From: Druceiella hillmani
Lineage: Eukaryota > Arthropoda > Insecta > Lepidoptera > Hepialidae
DNA: 64,000 bases
Assembly (NCBI GenBank): GCA_039881145.1
Contig: JAYKKI010000132.1
Location: forward strand, 3,693,501 to 3,757,500
Direction of reading: 5' to 3'
Shown here: in pieces, positions 47,200 through 61,119 of the stretch
How the letters are laid out: every line of letters starts with the position of its first letter
How positions within the stretch are numbered: the first letter of the stretch is position 1
Program-made: the position numbers and the translations under genes
Notes under the pieces: model-generated
Told to the model about the DNA's origin: nothing
Databases searched by the model: none
The model's input: only the letters and a program-made list of their open reading frames with translations

Positions 47200-50100
47200 G
47201 AGTACTTAGTAAATAGTTGTACTTGCAGAGATCTAATTCAACACTAACTGATTTGCCGTCACAATCAACTGAGGAAGTTAGGAGGCGAGTCTCTTACGAC
47301 AACTGGAAGCTACTAGGCTAAATTTGTTCACGGGATAATATAAAATATTATTACTGACTTAATTAATAGCAACGGTTCCAAAATTAAGACCATAGCCGAG
47401 TATGTGGTGGTGTAAGCTCTTTATACTAGCTCTATTTTAACAAATATCCGTGAATACCATTAGAAGATTCGTAAACATTGTGTTTTATTTAATAGTTAAA
47501 AACTCTTACTTTTGTTAATTGAAAACGTATACTCATGATTCATATCCATATTTATGTATATTATAACAGATATATCAATAACCTTGATGACAGTATACCC
47601 TAAATAATTTAATTTTTTTAGCGTTTTTTAACTTAAAATTAAAAATGGAATCCTCGTGAAATCATTAAATTTTCTGGACCCTCACAGCCGCTTTTCTGAA
47701 AAAACGCTTAACCTGGAAACTTAAAATTTGGTGGAGTAATATAACATATTAACCCACGTACATATCAATAAAAAAAATCAAAAATATTCATTTCGAAGTT
47801 TCGCGGAGGGTAAATCATATACTCTGATTTTTTTTTAATTTTATTTATGTGGGTGTTATTTGAAAGGACTAGTTACAGGATACCAAAAGTACTTTTTTTT
47901 AATTTTAGACATCAAATCTTTAGAAGTATGTCAACAAATATATAACCCACTCTATTTTTAAAATTATTTAACGTATAATTAGTCAAAAATGTGGGTTTAA
48001 GGATCCCACGCGAAGATTCATTTTCAATCATTTTTTTTAAATATTCCCCATATTTTTACGCCAACGAAAGGAATGGTAGGCTCTATATATACCTTCTTTT
48101 TATTTTTAAAGACGATTTTTTAAAAAACCACGCGACATAAAAACTTGAAAATTAGCATATTTATACATCTCATTAACGTACGTATCTTGTATATATTTCA
48201 CGCCAGCAACTTTTTTTAATATATTAGTTCAACAATTAAAGAGTAGGTGCTATCTAAATAGTTGGTCTATTGAAAAGACTTTTCTGGAGAAATACAAAAA
48301 TATTTTTTTTACTTTAAATTTCATATTTAAAAATATATTCCATGAAATATGCAAAAACATTAAAAAACCGTCCCTCATTTAAGTAATTTTAATAAATTAC
48401 CATGGAAAAACAGAGTTGTATTTTATTCGAAGATAACAAGAAAACCACGGGTATTATCATAGACTCCTATTTTTTTAAATATGAACTATGTTTTACACCT
48501 GGAAAACGTACATTACCTAATATGTTGCTGCAATATACTTACGTTTTGAAAAATTAACAAATATAATAAATATACTACATACGCTTCATTTATTAGTGCC
48601 AAAATATATACGATATCACTGTAGTGCGAGTTCTGCTCGTATTTGATAAATTTTTATTACACCATGACGTAGTTGTTTCTTAAGGAACATTATCAGGGAC
48701 AAGGGATGGTAATAATTTAGTTCCTATTGGGATACCATCTCTCTAAAAGAGGAATCTTTACAAAAAAAAATACATTGCATTTGAGTGACCCCAGGTCTCC
48801 AACTGATTTACCATTGAAAAATCCATCATATTATTTTAAAGCTTTCTTCGTTTCCTAAAGGGTATTAGGTCATTTCTTACTAAAAACTCTCTATTGCGTA
48901 AAATTTATAGTCGAAAGTAAAAGTGTATATGTTACTCACCTGGAACTAGTAGATTTTTGACATGGCACACTTTATAAAAGTTAAATTACTACTTATTCTG
49001 TTACTAATGATATCGTGTTGTTATGGAATAAGGAATTCAGTCTACTTTAGGATTAATTCTCATTATCTCTGTGGAATATTAGTTTTTCAGGAATATATAT
49101 TATCAAATATTTATATTCTTATGTCTCTTTCGTAATGGAATATTGCCTAAAATGAGAGAATGGTGTTGCAGACAGAATATTTCAACAGTTTTTAGCATTT
49201 CTGACAGCACTGGGAAACTGAACACAAAATATCATTGTCCTATAAACTCATTTAGCTTTTATCAAACTCTATAACACTCCGGTATTTTTGAAAAGTAGGC
49301 AGTATTAATCAAAAGAAATTATGGTACCGAACAAAACATTATGATAGATTCAGGTATTTAAGACGAATCTCGGTCGACGTAGTAGGCGTCTTATTGTAGA
49401 TCCATTTCAGCTTAAATCCTTATCAGTGACCGTTCTTGAGATGCCTTTCCAGATATCCTTATTTGTGGAATTGTGAAAACTGGAGAAGAAGCTAAGTAGG
49501 GAGAATATGTTTCCAAATAATATTTACTTATTCCATTTTTATGAAATTCCGGGCACGAATCTCAGTTTCATGAAACAGATTTCAATTATATTTTAATATA
49601 ATATGCGACACTAACTATCTATAGTATAGTAAATATCTTGGTCTTTGTTACATTATGGTAACAGATATAACTGTATGGAAATTAAAATTAAAACATTAAA
49701 CTTCCTTTTGAAGTAACGAGTTTAGGTTTATTACATTAGGAAATATCACAAGTGTGAGAACGAAGAGAGAGAACAAACCCGCCTGTTTTATTACATTAGG
49801 AAATAAAACAAGAGGGATTAAAACCAAACTTGTTTGAATATATTCTGCAACACGAGATTATTCAGACAAGTTTTATTTTCTATGAACGTAATATACTAAT
49901 CATGTTGTCACTTATGAAAGAATTAAATAAACAGACCATTGCACACAGACCAAATAAACAGACATTGCTCAGATTCGCGATGATTATAAGACTGAAAGCT
50001 AAAATGTAGAGATATATATCTATTATAACTACATTAAATTGAATATATTCATTTGGTTTAAAAATACAAGATCCTCCAAAATAATCTGAGAAATATTTAA

Positions 50101-51430
50101 ATTTTTAACTCAATTAGTTTAGTTGTGTAATACAAATAATTAACATGACTTATCATAATTTGCGACTTAATAATATTTCTTATCACGAACAAGTCATCTT
50201 AATAAATTATGCTACTTTAAATTCTAAATGGAGTAGAATATTAGAAATTTCATAACTCTCCTAAAATGGTGAAATTAATGTAATGTTATTAGAAACTTCA
50301 AGAACTCTCTAAGCTGCTTGGCAGAAATTGGTCGTAAACTTTATGATAGTCATCTAAATGTAGATTTTGAACTTTTCAGAAGAAAAGAACCATTAATTTT
50401 AGATGGAACTTCAATGTCATCTAGGTCTTTCCCATTTCATACCCCTTGGAATTGATATAATGTTACGGTGTATTAGGAAGATATATTGGAAATAAAGAAA
50501 TTTCTAATTGAAATATATAATTTTTGTTAAATCGATTACATTGACATTTTAAACTGTAGGGATTTTTTTGTTTATTTATATTTTTCTTACTTTTTTAAGA
50601 TTATAAGTACAAAGAAAGGTTTATTTAAAGTGACGCCTAGAAAAGAGGATTGAACAAAATTCCAAATTATTGTTATACGAATAAACATTTTTTTGTTAGT
50701 TGCCCCTAAGTGTAAACTTGAGTGACAATTTACAAATACATATCTAAAGTGTACATTTGTAGAGCTGTGCTCCTCAACCGCATAAAAATACTCGATATAG
50801 TGTCACACATAAATATATAATATTAAAAAGCAAGTCCCTTATTGTATTTCCAAATATTATATTCGGGATATAGATAAAATAATAACAAACATTTGCTGGC
50901 AATAAAACTTTTATTATTTATGTATAAATGTCACACAGCCAGTACTATCATAATTAAATTTCAATGAGAGTGTCATAACAGAGTACTACTTATAGCAGAA
51001 CCGTAATTAAATTATCTAAAATAAATTTTAACTAAATTCAAACCAAAGCTATAATAAATTAATTATGTAAAATTTAATTAAAATAAATTATATTGTAAAT
51101 TAAATCAAATCAAACCAGATAACGTCTAAAATAGCGAGTAATAATTAGCTCAAAACAAAAAGCTTCCAACAGTCCAATAACTTGAATAAACTAAACATGT
51201 AGCTGAAGAAAATATTTCATAAACGATATAATAGTAAGCTGAAAAAATATAATTTCAAGTGTGAAACGGTATATATTAAGTAAGTCAGTTTAAATGAAAT
51301 TTTTAGGAACCATAAATATAAATTTAAAATTAAATTGATCCATGGTATAAATAATACTAAGCGTGGAATTAAATGAGGGATATAAAAAGGTATTAAAATA
51401 TTTATCAGTATATGCAAGAACGCATAAAAG
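47200..51430. other. AT-rich intergenic DNA
   Basis: No gene recognised. Similar AT-rich phrases around CCCACGTACATAT / ATTAACGTACGTATC recur at about 47755 and 48175, hinting at an old ~420-bp duplication. TTTATTACATTAGGAAATA is duplicated at about 49727 and 49788. Confidence 0.5.
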
Positions 51431-51493
51431 TTATATATATATAAATATATATTTATATATATTTATAAATATATATATATATTTATAAATATA

Positions 51494-51556
<63 letters not shown>

Positions 51557-51560
51557 ATAT
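51431..51560. repeat. (AT)n microsatellite with ATAAATAT units
   Basis: About 130 bp. The left half alternates ATATATTTATAAATAT-type units; the right half is pure AT. Confidence 0.95.
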
Positions 51561-52614
51561 ATTGTGTAGATTCTAATTATATACATCATTGAAAATTTTT
51601 GTCGTATTTCCTTAAATTAGGTGAAATGGTTCAAGCTCAATTAGAAGAAATAGCATTATAATAATCAGATGTAGCTGCCTCAGTAATGATTTTTATAAGT
51701 TACCAATAGTTGCAACGGACGCAATTTATCAAGATCATAAACATTTGACAAAATTCATGTCTAATTCAATTCATGACAAAATTCATGTCTAATTGTAGAC
51801 TTGCCTCAAAGTTTCAGCAAAGTTAAAGATAAAACTAACTTTAATACAAATTTTAAAAGAATTTGAATACGTGTTACCAATTAAAATATAATTACCTTTT
51901 TTTTATAGTTTTAAAATGGCATGAACCGTTGCAGTTTCATCACGTCCGTAGATCTGGCTGTCTGATATACCTTTCTAATTTCTATAATACTACCTACATA
52001 GAAGAAATTTTGGAAGCAAATGCCTCATGTAGCTATTTCAATTAATATGTATTAATATTTTATTGTACCTTCCCATGCAAGTAAAATAAGAGTAAATTTT
52101 TTTCCCACACAGCTTTCATCTAACTTAATTGGTTAAATTTTTAAAAATAACATTGGATATCGATAGAACCAATGACGTTTATCATTTTTAATTTTAAGCA
52201 AAGAACAAAGCTCCGATAACTTTTTTTTATTATTGAAAAATTTCTAGAGTCTGTTAAAAACTGATATATTCAAATCTTTTTTTGATTTTGGATTTAATTA
52301 GAAATAAAATAAATTTATCTCAGTCATCAACAGGAAGAGCTGTAGACAAAAGCTAGAATATTAATAAGGCAAAAGGTAGAATACTAATTAGATAGCGTAT
52401 TTAGTAACCTAAAATGTATTAAAAAACAGTGAAGCTACAGTGAGAGTCATAACTACGAGGGTCCGTAAACATATAGGTATAAACATATAAACATTTAATG
52501 GTAAATAATATTCCTATTAAACGGTTCATGAAATTTAATTTTTTGATAAAAAAAAATATATTGCCTACTTTATCTTTTACAGGCGCATATTCAAAATGAA
52601 TAATTGTTTATGTA
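51561..52614. other. AT-rich intergenic DNA
   Basis: No gene recognised. ACAAAATTCATGTCTAATT is duplicated in near-tandem at about 51747-51793. Confidence 0.55.
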
Positions 52615-52956
52615 TTATAATTATAAATTAACGATTTTCGGATTTATTCCTTTACTTGTGCTACGAGACCTTGCTTCTTGCCAAATTTCATGATTCAACG
52701 TCGTCCCTATGAGTTTTGATTTATTTGCGATTATCAAAATTTGTTGCATAAATGGCCGTACTTTTTAATTGCGTTGACTCAATTTTTTTACAGCTCCAAG
52801 AAACCATAGACCTAAGTATTTGTAACTATTATTTTAACTTGATACCTCAAAACGTTGCGAAAGAAAAGGGTCTTAACACACAGATAGAAAAACCGAAAAC
52901 GAAGTGATCCTATGAGGGTTCATTTTTTTTTCTTTGGGTAGTGAACCCTAAAAAAT
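52615..52956 (+). repeat. Insect-type dispersed repeat with GGGTTC...GAACCC tail
   Basis: Contains GCCAAATTTCATGATTCAAC, GTCCCTATGAGTTTTGAT, AACGAAGTGATCCTATGAGG and the closing hairpin GGGTTCA...TGAACCCTAAAAA. These are hallmarks of a dispersed repeat I recognise from many insect genomes, where copies read CAAAGTGATCCTATAAGGGT and end TTTTGAGGTACGGAACCCTA. The copy is internally diverged; its left end is approximate. Confidence 0.6.
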
Positions 52957-53215
52957 TAAAATTTGAGCGACACCTCCGGAATTGATATGTCATGCCATCA
53001 AACCCTTTTCTAAATTATTAATAGCGATATACTCCGACTATGCGCAACGTATATCTTGATTTTGTGACACTACCCACTGTCGATAAAACCAATGACCTTT
53101 CCCTCTGCGTAGGCGTGGAGATAAGTGGGGAGTTTCTAATAAGCCAAATTGAAAATTATGAAAAATATTATGGACAAAATTTATCCTTTATACAATGAGA
53201 AATATTTTTTGTCCT

Positions 53216-53525
53216 AGAACTTTTTTCTTAAATTATTAATTCACAAGTTTTAAGTGAACAAACATTTTAACCTTCAAGCGGGCGCGCGGTTATTTGAAAA
53301 GGCAGCAGTCGCGTGTAACCTTAAAGACCTATGGGAGATATAGGGGATTTAAAACGCTAATTAATTAATAATCATTTATTTTTTTATATTCAGACACATT
53401 GAAATTGTGGTAGAAAATAATTTGTTAAAAAAATTAATTTACACGAAAGTAAAAACGAAATTATCCGCCAAGCGGGCGGGCGGTTCTTTGAAACAGCTTC
53501 AGTCCTAGCAGTGTAAATTTAAAAA
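53216..53525 (+). repeat. ~193-bp tandem duplication with GC-rich core
   Basis: AAGCGGGCGCGCGGTTATTT at 53276 recurs as AAGCGGGCGGGCGGTTCTTT at 53469. Each is followed by GAAA(A/C)(G)GC...CAGTC...GTGTAA and TTAAA(G/A)ACCTAT, and preceded by related AT-rich sequence. Two diverged copies, period about 193 bp. Confidence 0.65.
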
Positions 53526-53529
53526 CCTA

Positions 53530-55715
53530 TTTGATGTACTGAACCTCGGACTTGAGCTTTTATTCACTCTCTCTATATTCTTCTTGTATTCGGTCAATTA
53601 TTTTAATAACAGTTAGCGGTCTAGGAGTATTTTTTTATGAAAAATAAGCATAGTTAGGAACTTAATTCGATGATATTGCAGAAAAATTATTTAGTGAAGG
53701 GGGTCGCGTCTCTCTGCGACTAAAACAAATGGTTTTAGTGCATTCCTGGAAGCGCGGGGAAGGGGGAAAGGCAGTTTCTTTCGTCCGAAGTAAAGTAATG
53801 ACAGGCTAAGATAGATGGGAAATACATGTGACAAGAAGTTAGGATATTATGAATGTAAAGGTACAGAGTGCAGTCGATTCGGCGCCGTGCGACCGCTTTA
53901 AGGTTAATTATTTGAAACAATTAATCACGCTAGACTTATGTGATCTTAATTCCTTTCTTCAGTTAGTACCTAATTCTCCACGTTCATGATTTTTTCCAAA
54001 TTTTGTGAGCGGTCTTACTGATGATAAGGAGGCAGCAATTTTTAAGCATTTTTCCTGAAAAATATTTCCAAAAATTCTAGTAAATATTATAAAATTCTTC
54101 AATAAATTTATTTGACAATTCAGTAGATTCCATTGAATCTTTTTACATTTTTCTCAATTTATCCCATGAAATCAATTCCCAGAACCAAAATGTTCATTTT
54201 AATTCATCACGAGTTGAGTAATCATACTTTAACTGAATAATTTTTTTTCAATTTTACGTTCAAGAGTTTCCGACAAAGTCACATGTGACAGACTGACAGA
54301 CGCAAGCAAACCAAATTGATTCCATAAATACTTTGTTTCGCCAATTTTGCTGCGAAATACAAAAACGATGCGATGTTTTAAAAAAAATTGTAGCTCATAA
54401 TAAGACAGAAGAAAATCATTGAATAAACTTTCGTTGTTTGATTTGTGTACAAAACGAACGCAACTAATATAATCTTAAAGTAACTGTCAATGCAATAAAC
54501 GGAAATATAAAAGCTATCTAATATTATGCTTGTTATTTTCAATAGGTTTGACTTTTGAATGTTTACATGAAACCTATCACTACTTTTCGGATATTTCATA
54601 GCATTTTGAAACAATATGAGTATATGGTAGTGAACTTGGTTTTTATCTCTTAAATCTTGAAAATATTTTTTTTTACTGTGTTTAATATAGATGTTTGAAA
54701 AACTATTAAACTTTTAATTAAAACTTTTCAAATATTTAAAACAAGTGGGTCGACTGCTGTTTCAAATTAAATACAGTTACTGAGGACCTATACGGTATCT
54801 GCAAATTCAAATATATAAAACTAGTCGTATTCAATGGAAGTTGCTTAAGATAAGTGTCATTCACCTCATTTGTGTGTGGCTAAATTTGCTAAAGTTGAAA
54901 TATAAATAAATCATTTAACGTAAAAATGTATCTTATGTGAGTATTAGACAAAACGCATTTACCATTACCTAATAATCACTTTATGTACAATATTCATATC
55001 ATGTATTACAGTCCTTACAAGCATTGTAACAGAATGTTTGAAATTTTCGGTAATCTTCAATACACTCAACAGTAAAATTACTTTAATATAGACCTTTAAT
55101 GTAAGTAGTTAACTAGAAGCTCAAACAATGTCTCCCTGCTTAGCGATGCTTTGTCACCTCAAATTAATTAATTTTTTAAAAAAATTGTTTGTCTTATTAA
55201 AATTCATAAAAATTTAAGACATACAAATAATATAACATACAAATAATTACATTAGAAATAATTATTCTATTATCTAGTATTTCTACGTTGTTTTTTCATC
55301 TTGTTGTATCTTTGGATGTTACGTTGCTACGTTGTTTTTTCATCTTGTTGGTACCTGCCAAGTTTTTGAGGATGAAAATAACAAATACACCTAAAAGTAT
55401 CTATCGGGTAACTGTAATAGCTTATATAAAGAAAGAAAACCAGCAGAACATTTCTATACTTAATAAAATGTTCCTACATTTTCCTTCGTTCATAAAACGG
55501 TAGAGCTAAATTTTAGCTGCTTTCTATTAACGACACATATAGTGCAAATCTTTATAAAATCCATGCTTTATGGAGTAAATATGATCTATCATATTAATCA
55601 TGATAAAACCCTTCACACAGCTTGAAAGCTAAGTTTCTGTTAAATTGTTAAGAACATCGAATTCTCATATTGAGACCCCGAGTGCTCAGTCAAATTATCA
55701 ATAATCTTACCTTTA
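53530..55715. other. AT-rich intergenic DNA
   Basis: No gene recognised. GTCACATGTGACAGACTGAC AGACGCAAG at about 54278 resembles the GACAGAC-rich part of insect dispersed repeats. CTACGTTGTTTTTTCATCTT is duplicated at about 55285 and 55328. Confidence 0.5.
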
Positions 55716-55720
55716 CTTTT

Positions 55721-56020
55721 ATTATACTAGCTATACTAGCTACACGCGACTTCATTCACGTGTAGACATGCAGAAAGAATTATTAGGAAAACTGCATGAT
55801 TAGAACACGTAATATAATTTATTATTATAATTCGAATAGTATTTTTTTTAAATTAAGTACCCTTTACGGGCAAATTATTTTTTTTTAGTTTGTGAATTGC
55901 GATAAAATGTGGGCTATATTTACCTGAGACCCAACTTATCCACCAGGAAAAACTGCATTTAAATCTTTTTAGCTGTTCATACATGCTCACATACGAATGG
56001 ACAAATATTTAAAATAACAT
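55721..56020 (+). repeat. Insect-type CTAGCT...CGCGACTTC dispersed repeat
   Basis: Begins TATACTAGCTACACGCGACT TCATTCACGTGTAG, continues with TACCCTTTACGGGCAAATTA, GTGGGCTATATTTACC and GAAAAACTGCATTTAAATCT, and ends around CATACGAATGGACAAATATT. Arthropod copies of this repeat typically open with CTAGCTGACCCGCGCGACTT CGTCCGCGTGGA. The array at 13.5-15.25 kb is related in type but opposite in orientation. Confidence 0.55.
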
Positions 56021-57201
<1,181 letters not shown>

Positions 57202-60200
57202 ATGAACGAGCTAATTTTTTTAGTTGACAACCCTAGCTTTAGTTATACACAAGAAATGGACCAAAAAGGGTTTAACAAATTATTAAATTCGGAGTAATAA
57301 TATTGTTTTAAGTATTTATTTATTGCAAAAAAAGATATAAAAAATGACAAAAAATCATACTCTTTTGTTTAAACACTTCTAAACAAAGCAATTTTAATTT
57401 TTTTTGTACGAAGTTAGGTTCACATAAAAGAAAAATATATTCTCAAAGTGAATATCATACCCTATTGATTTCAAATAAAAACTATGGCCTCCAGAATATA
57501 TACAAACAGCCACGTCTGGTGGTGACTCCGATGGGTGGCAGCTGACATTTTTTACCAGAATATTTTTTTTAAATATGAGTATAACATGTTCTCAAAATTT
57601 CATGGAAGAATGTATATTCCTTTTTTTTCCAAACAAATTCGTGAAAATTACTAAAAAAAACCTGGTTCTAAACCTATTTTCCCCCTTAAATTACATGTAT
57701 CTTCGTCTATCGATGTACATAGTACACTAGGCACTTGAAATTACTACATATAGGGTAGCTGAGTAAATCTTTGTTGTTGTATCAATGAAATTTAAGAGAA
57801 TTTTTACATTTTTCAAATTCATGTATGTCCTGACTGAATGCATCGATACCGATGAAGAAAAAACAAGTATTGCTTGAATTTAATCCTTTATTTAACATGC
57901 AACCCCTTTCTACTTCAACTTAATTAAATTAATAGTTTTTATGTAACGCCCGTACGAGGTAAACAAACGAAAATTCTAAAAAATATATTTTTGTCTTTTA
58001 TTACTTTCATTATGTAATCCCTAATAATTTTTTACTACAGTGTTAGTACTCTTACATGTATAGATTAAAAATTATCTGTCTTACTTAAAATGTTACATAG
58101 TTTAGTATCTGAAACAAATTATTTGCAAACTAATTTTAAATGTATTTCTTTGAATTCCTTGAGATAAACTATCAATTTAAATAGCACAATTTAAGCAATT
58201 GTTCAATCTTGTTTTTTTATGTTATAATATTCTGTTCCACAGAAGTTTTCACAAATTAGTTTTTGAAATAAAGTGCGTACTACTAAAACTAAATATCTTA
58301 AGTGTTCTTTTCCATGTAATGGAACTGGAAATAGAATGGAAATTTATCGAGAACGATAAATATCTAATATTTCATGAAAACACTTTCTATTTACAAATAT
58401 TCCTCCACCGTCCCTGTCGATATTGGACATATTATTGAATGAAAATACTTTTCAATTGATAATATGTTCACGATCTTTTCCTCCCCTACTATTTCTCGCG
58501 GTATTCAATATATACGTTCGCATGCTTGATACACTTAGAATTATTTCATTTTTAATCGACTTTATAAAAGATAATTATTTCATGTTCTTTACTTCTCTAC
58601 TATTTTTTATACGCTTGTCAGGTACGTGGGCTCACAGCGCATTTATTAACCCTAACAATATTTGTACTATGTGTCTTACCTTTTACTGTTGACATATGCT
58701 ACAAAAAATGTATTCGATTTTAATCAGAATAATTTATATTGGATTGTTTTGTGACATACGTAAATAATAAATAGTATAATATTAAGTATTTTATTTTTTA
58801 TGTATCATGTTCGTGCAGGAGTTTCAAGCGAATACACTGTTGAGGTATATCCATTTAAAACTTATACACGGACATAATACAGAATTGTTATGTTACTATG
58901 TAGGCATTTTTACAAGACAATTAATGGATGATTTATTATTTTAGCGCGTAAGTTTTAAGTGGATGTACTGAGCAGGAAGCAAATTTTAGTATTTTGTAGA
59001 AAAAAATTACGCTAGATTATTTTGCGTTGTTTTTAGATACGCGAAGTGATAAATATGTAGACTATTCAGAAATGCTAGACTGAATATGTAGAGAGATGCC
59101 AGCAATGAAACCTAGTGATCTATGAAATAAGATACAATTATTTATATACAAAAGGTTAAAACGACTTTATCACTTATTAAATTTACGAGTAAATTCTAAT
59201 AATAATACATGTACCTTTAAAAAAATTAAATAAATAGAAAACAAACAAGTATCAATATTTCGTAAAATGCTAAGGTACTACTTGGAGTTTAATTATATCT
59301 TCGATCACAGACGTTTTCAAACCAGCTTTAGTTAGTTACTTTTTTTTATGAAAATTCATTATTTTAATTTTTTTTAAGAAAATTCACTTCTTACAACTTT
59401 TTTGGTCATACTAACTCAGTAAACAGAATAAACATAATTGAGAGTCAATATTTTAATTTCTAATGATGTTACCGCTAAGCTAATATTGAAATTATATTTT
59501 ATCCTTGAATTGTGGTATAGAAAAAATAGAGTGTAGTATACATAATCAAAATCATTACAAATTTGCATATTAAGCGCCTAGCTCTGGATAGCGCTTGTTC
59601 ATTAAGCGGAAACGCAAATTTCGCAAAGGCCGTAGCTTCAATCGGTGGCGCAAGCTCTCGGTTCCGAGGTGGATTTAGTTGAACATTTTGTATGGTCGGT
59701 TTACACTGCATAATATTTAATAAATTATCGATGAACCGGCGTAATAGCATCAACTCCATTAGCCATGTTAGTCATTGCCAACATTTTTGTGCTCGATACT
59801 TTAAAATCGCACGAATTTTTTGGTTGAGTTTTTCAATAGTCCGTGTAAAGACTTGAAAATAGTGTTTCCCGGAAATTGAGATATATTTTTAGCTGGTACA
59901 GAATTTGCATAATTTTAAGTTTGTTTTGACTTTACAAATTTCTATCTCATGTAAATGTTTAAGGTCATATAAAAGGCCATTTTCTGACGAATTGACCGCA
60001 ACCGTGATTCAATATTCAACTTATGTGTGTTTGAAAAGTGTGTACACCTTTTTTTAATGGAATAAAGCTGGCTACAGTTTTAGTATAAATTGTAGCACAA
60101 TAGGATAAAGATAAATGATCGGTGCCATTTATGTATCTTATATTATGATTAGGTTACTGACAAAATTACTCTTTTATAAAATTTTTTTGTTGTTAGATAC

Positions 60201-60496
60201 GTAGACAGTTTTTAAAAAATTGTGAAAATCTCTACTCTGTTTTTTTTGTGGTTAAGTATAGTGTTAGTTTTTTAATTATTTGAAACGATTAACGACGAGT
60301 AATACTGTTTTCTCAAAAAAAATTCTTCTTGAAAATAATGTATAACTCAAAACTGGCAAATAATTAAAAAAAAATGACATATGTAACGCAAAATTATAGT
60401 GATAAAAATCATATCGTTTTTAACTTTAAAAAAAGGTATTCACACTTAGCCATAGAATGTACCTATTTGAAGTTGTTGCCCTATTTTTAATTAATT
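57202..60496. other. AT-rich intergenic DNA
   Basis: No gene recognised. A balanced-composition patch at about 59570-59770 is open on the minus strand (ELAPPIEATAFAKFAFPLNE within an 86-codon frame at 59499-59759) but matches nothing I know; the plus strand is also partly open there. Confidence 0.5.
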
Positions 60497-60669
<173 letters not shown>

Positions 60670-61053
60670 TGTGTCAAACATCGATAAAAATCAGATTTCT
60701 TGGGATAGATAGAATAAACCATACTAAAAATAAATAGAGAAAGAACATCGAAGTTATTTAGACAGTCAGAAATAGAAACAAATCGAAAAATTAAACAAAA
60801 TATAAGAACTACATGTTTAGATTAAAATGAGAAAAATAATTAAACCATATTAGATAATTATAACCAATATATTTATTAATTATAAGATTATTTCTAACTT
60901 TTTCCTGGAAAATGTCTCATTAGCTTACTTATAAAACCATCTTATGTTAAAGTCGAAAATTACACATTTTCCCATTAAATGCTCATCTGCATGGAAATTA
61001 AATTGCGTAGTATATAATTCTGCCGAGTATTATTAAACAGTATACGTAATATG

Positions 61054-61080
61054 TAATAATAGGATTGTATCCTATTATTA
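61054..61080. repeat. Perfect 12-bp-stem hairpin
   Basis: TAATAATAGGAT (61054-61065), loop TGT, ATCCTATTATTA (61069-61080). A third partial copy of the arm (AACAATAGGATTATACG) follows at about 61098. Confidence 0.7.
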
Positions 61081-61119
61081 AAATTACATATAATATATAA
61101 CAATAGGATTATACGTATT

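Noticed and set aside
59499..59759. 86-codon minus-strand frame as a gene
   Set aside because: Better composition than most, but no motif, no neighbouring exon evidence and the other strand is partly open; left as an unexplained patch.
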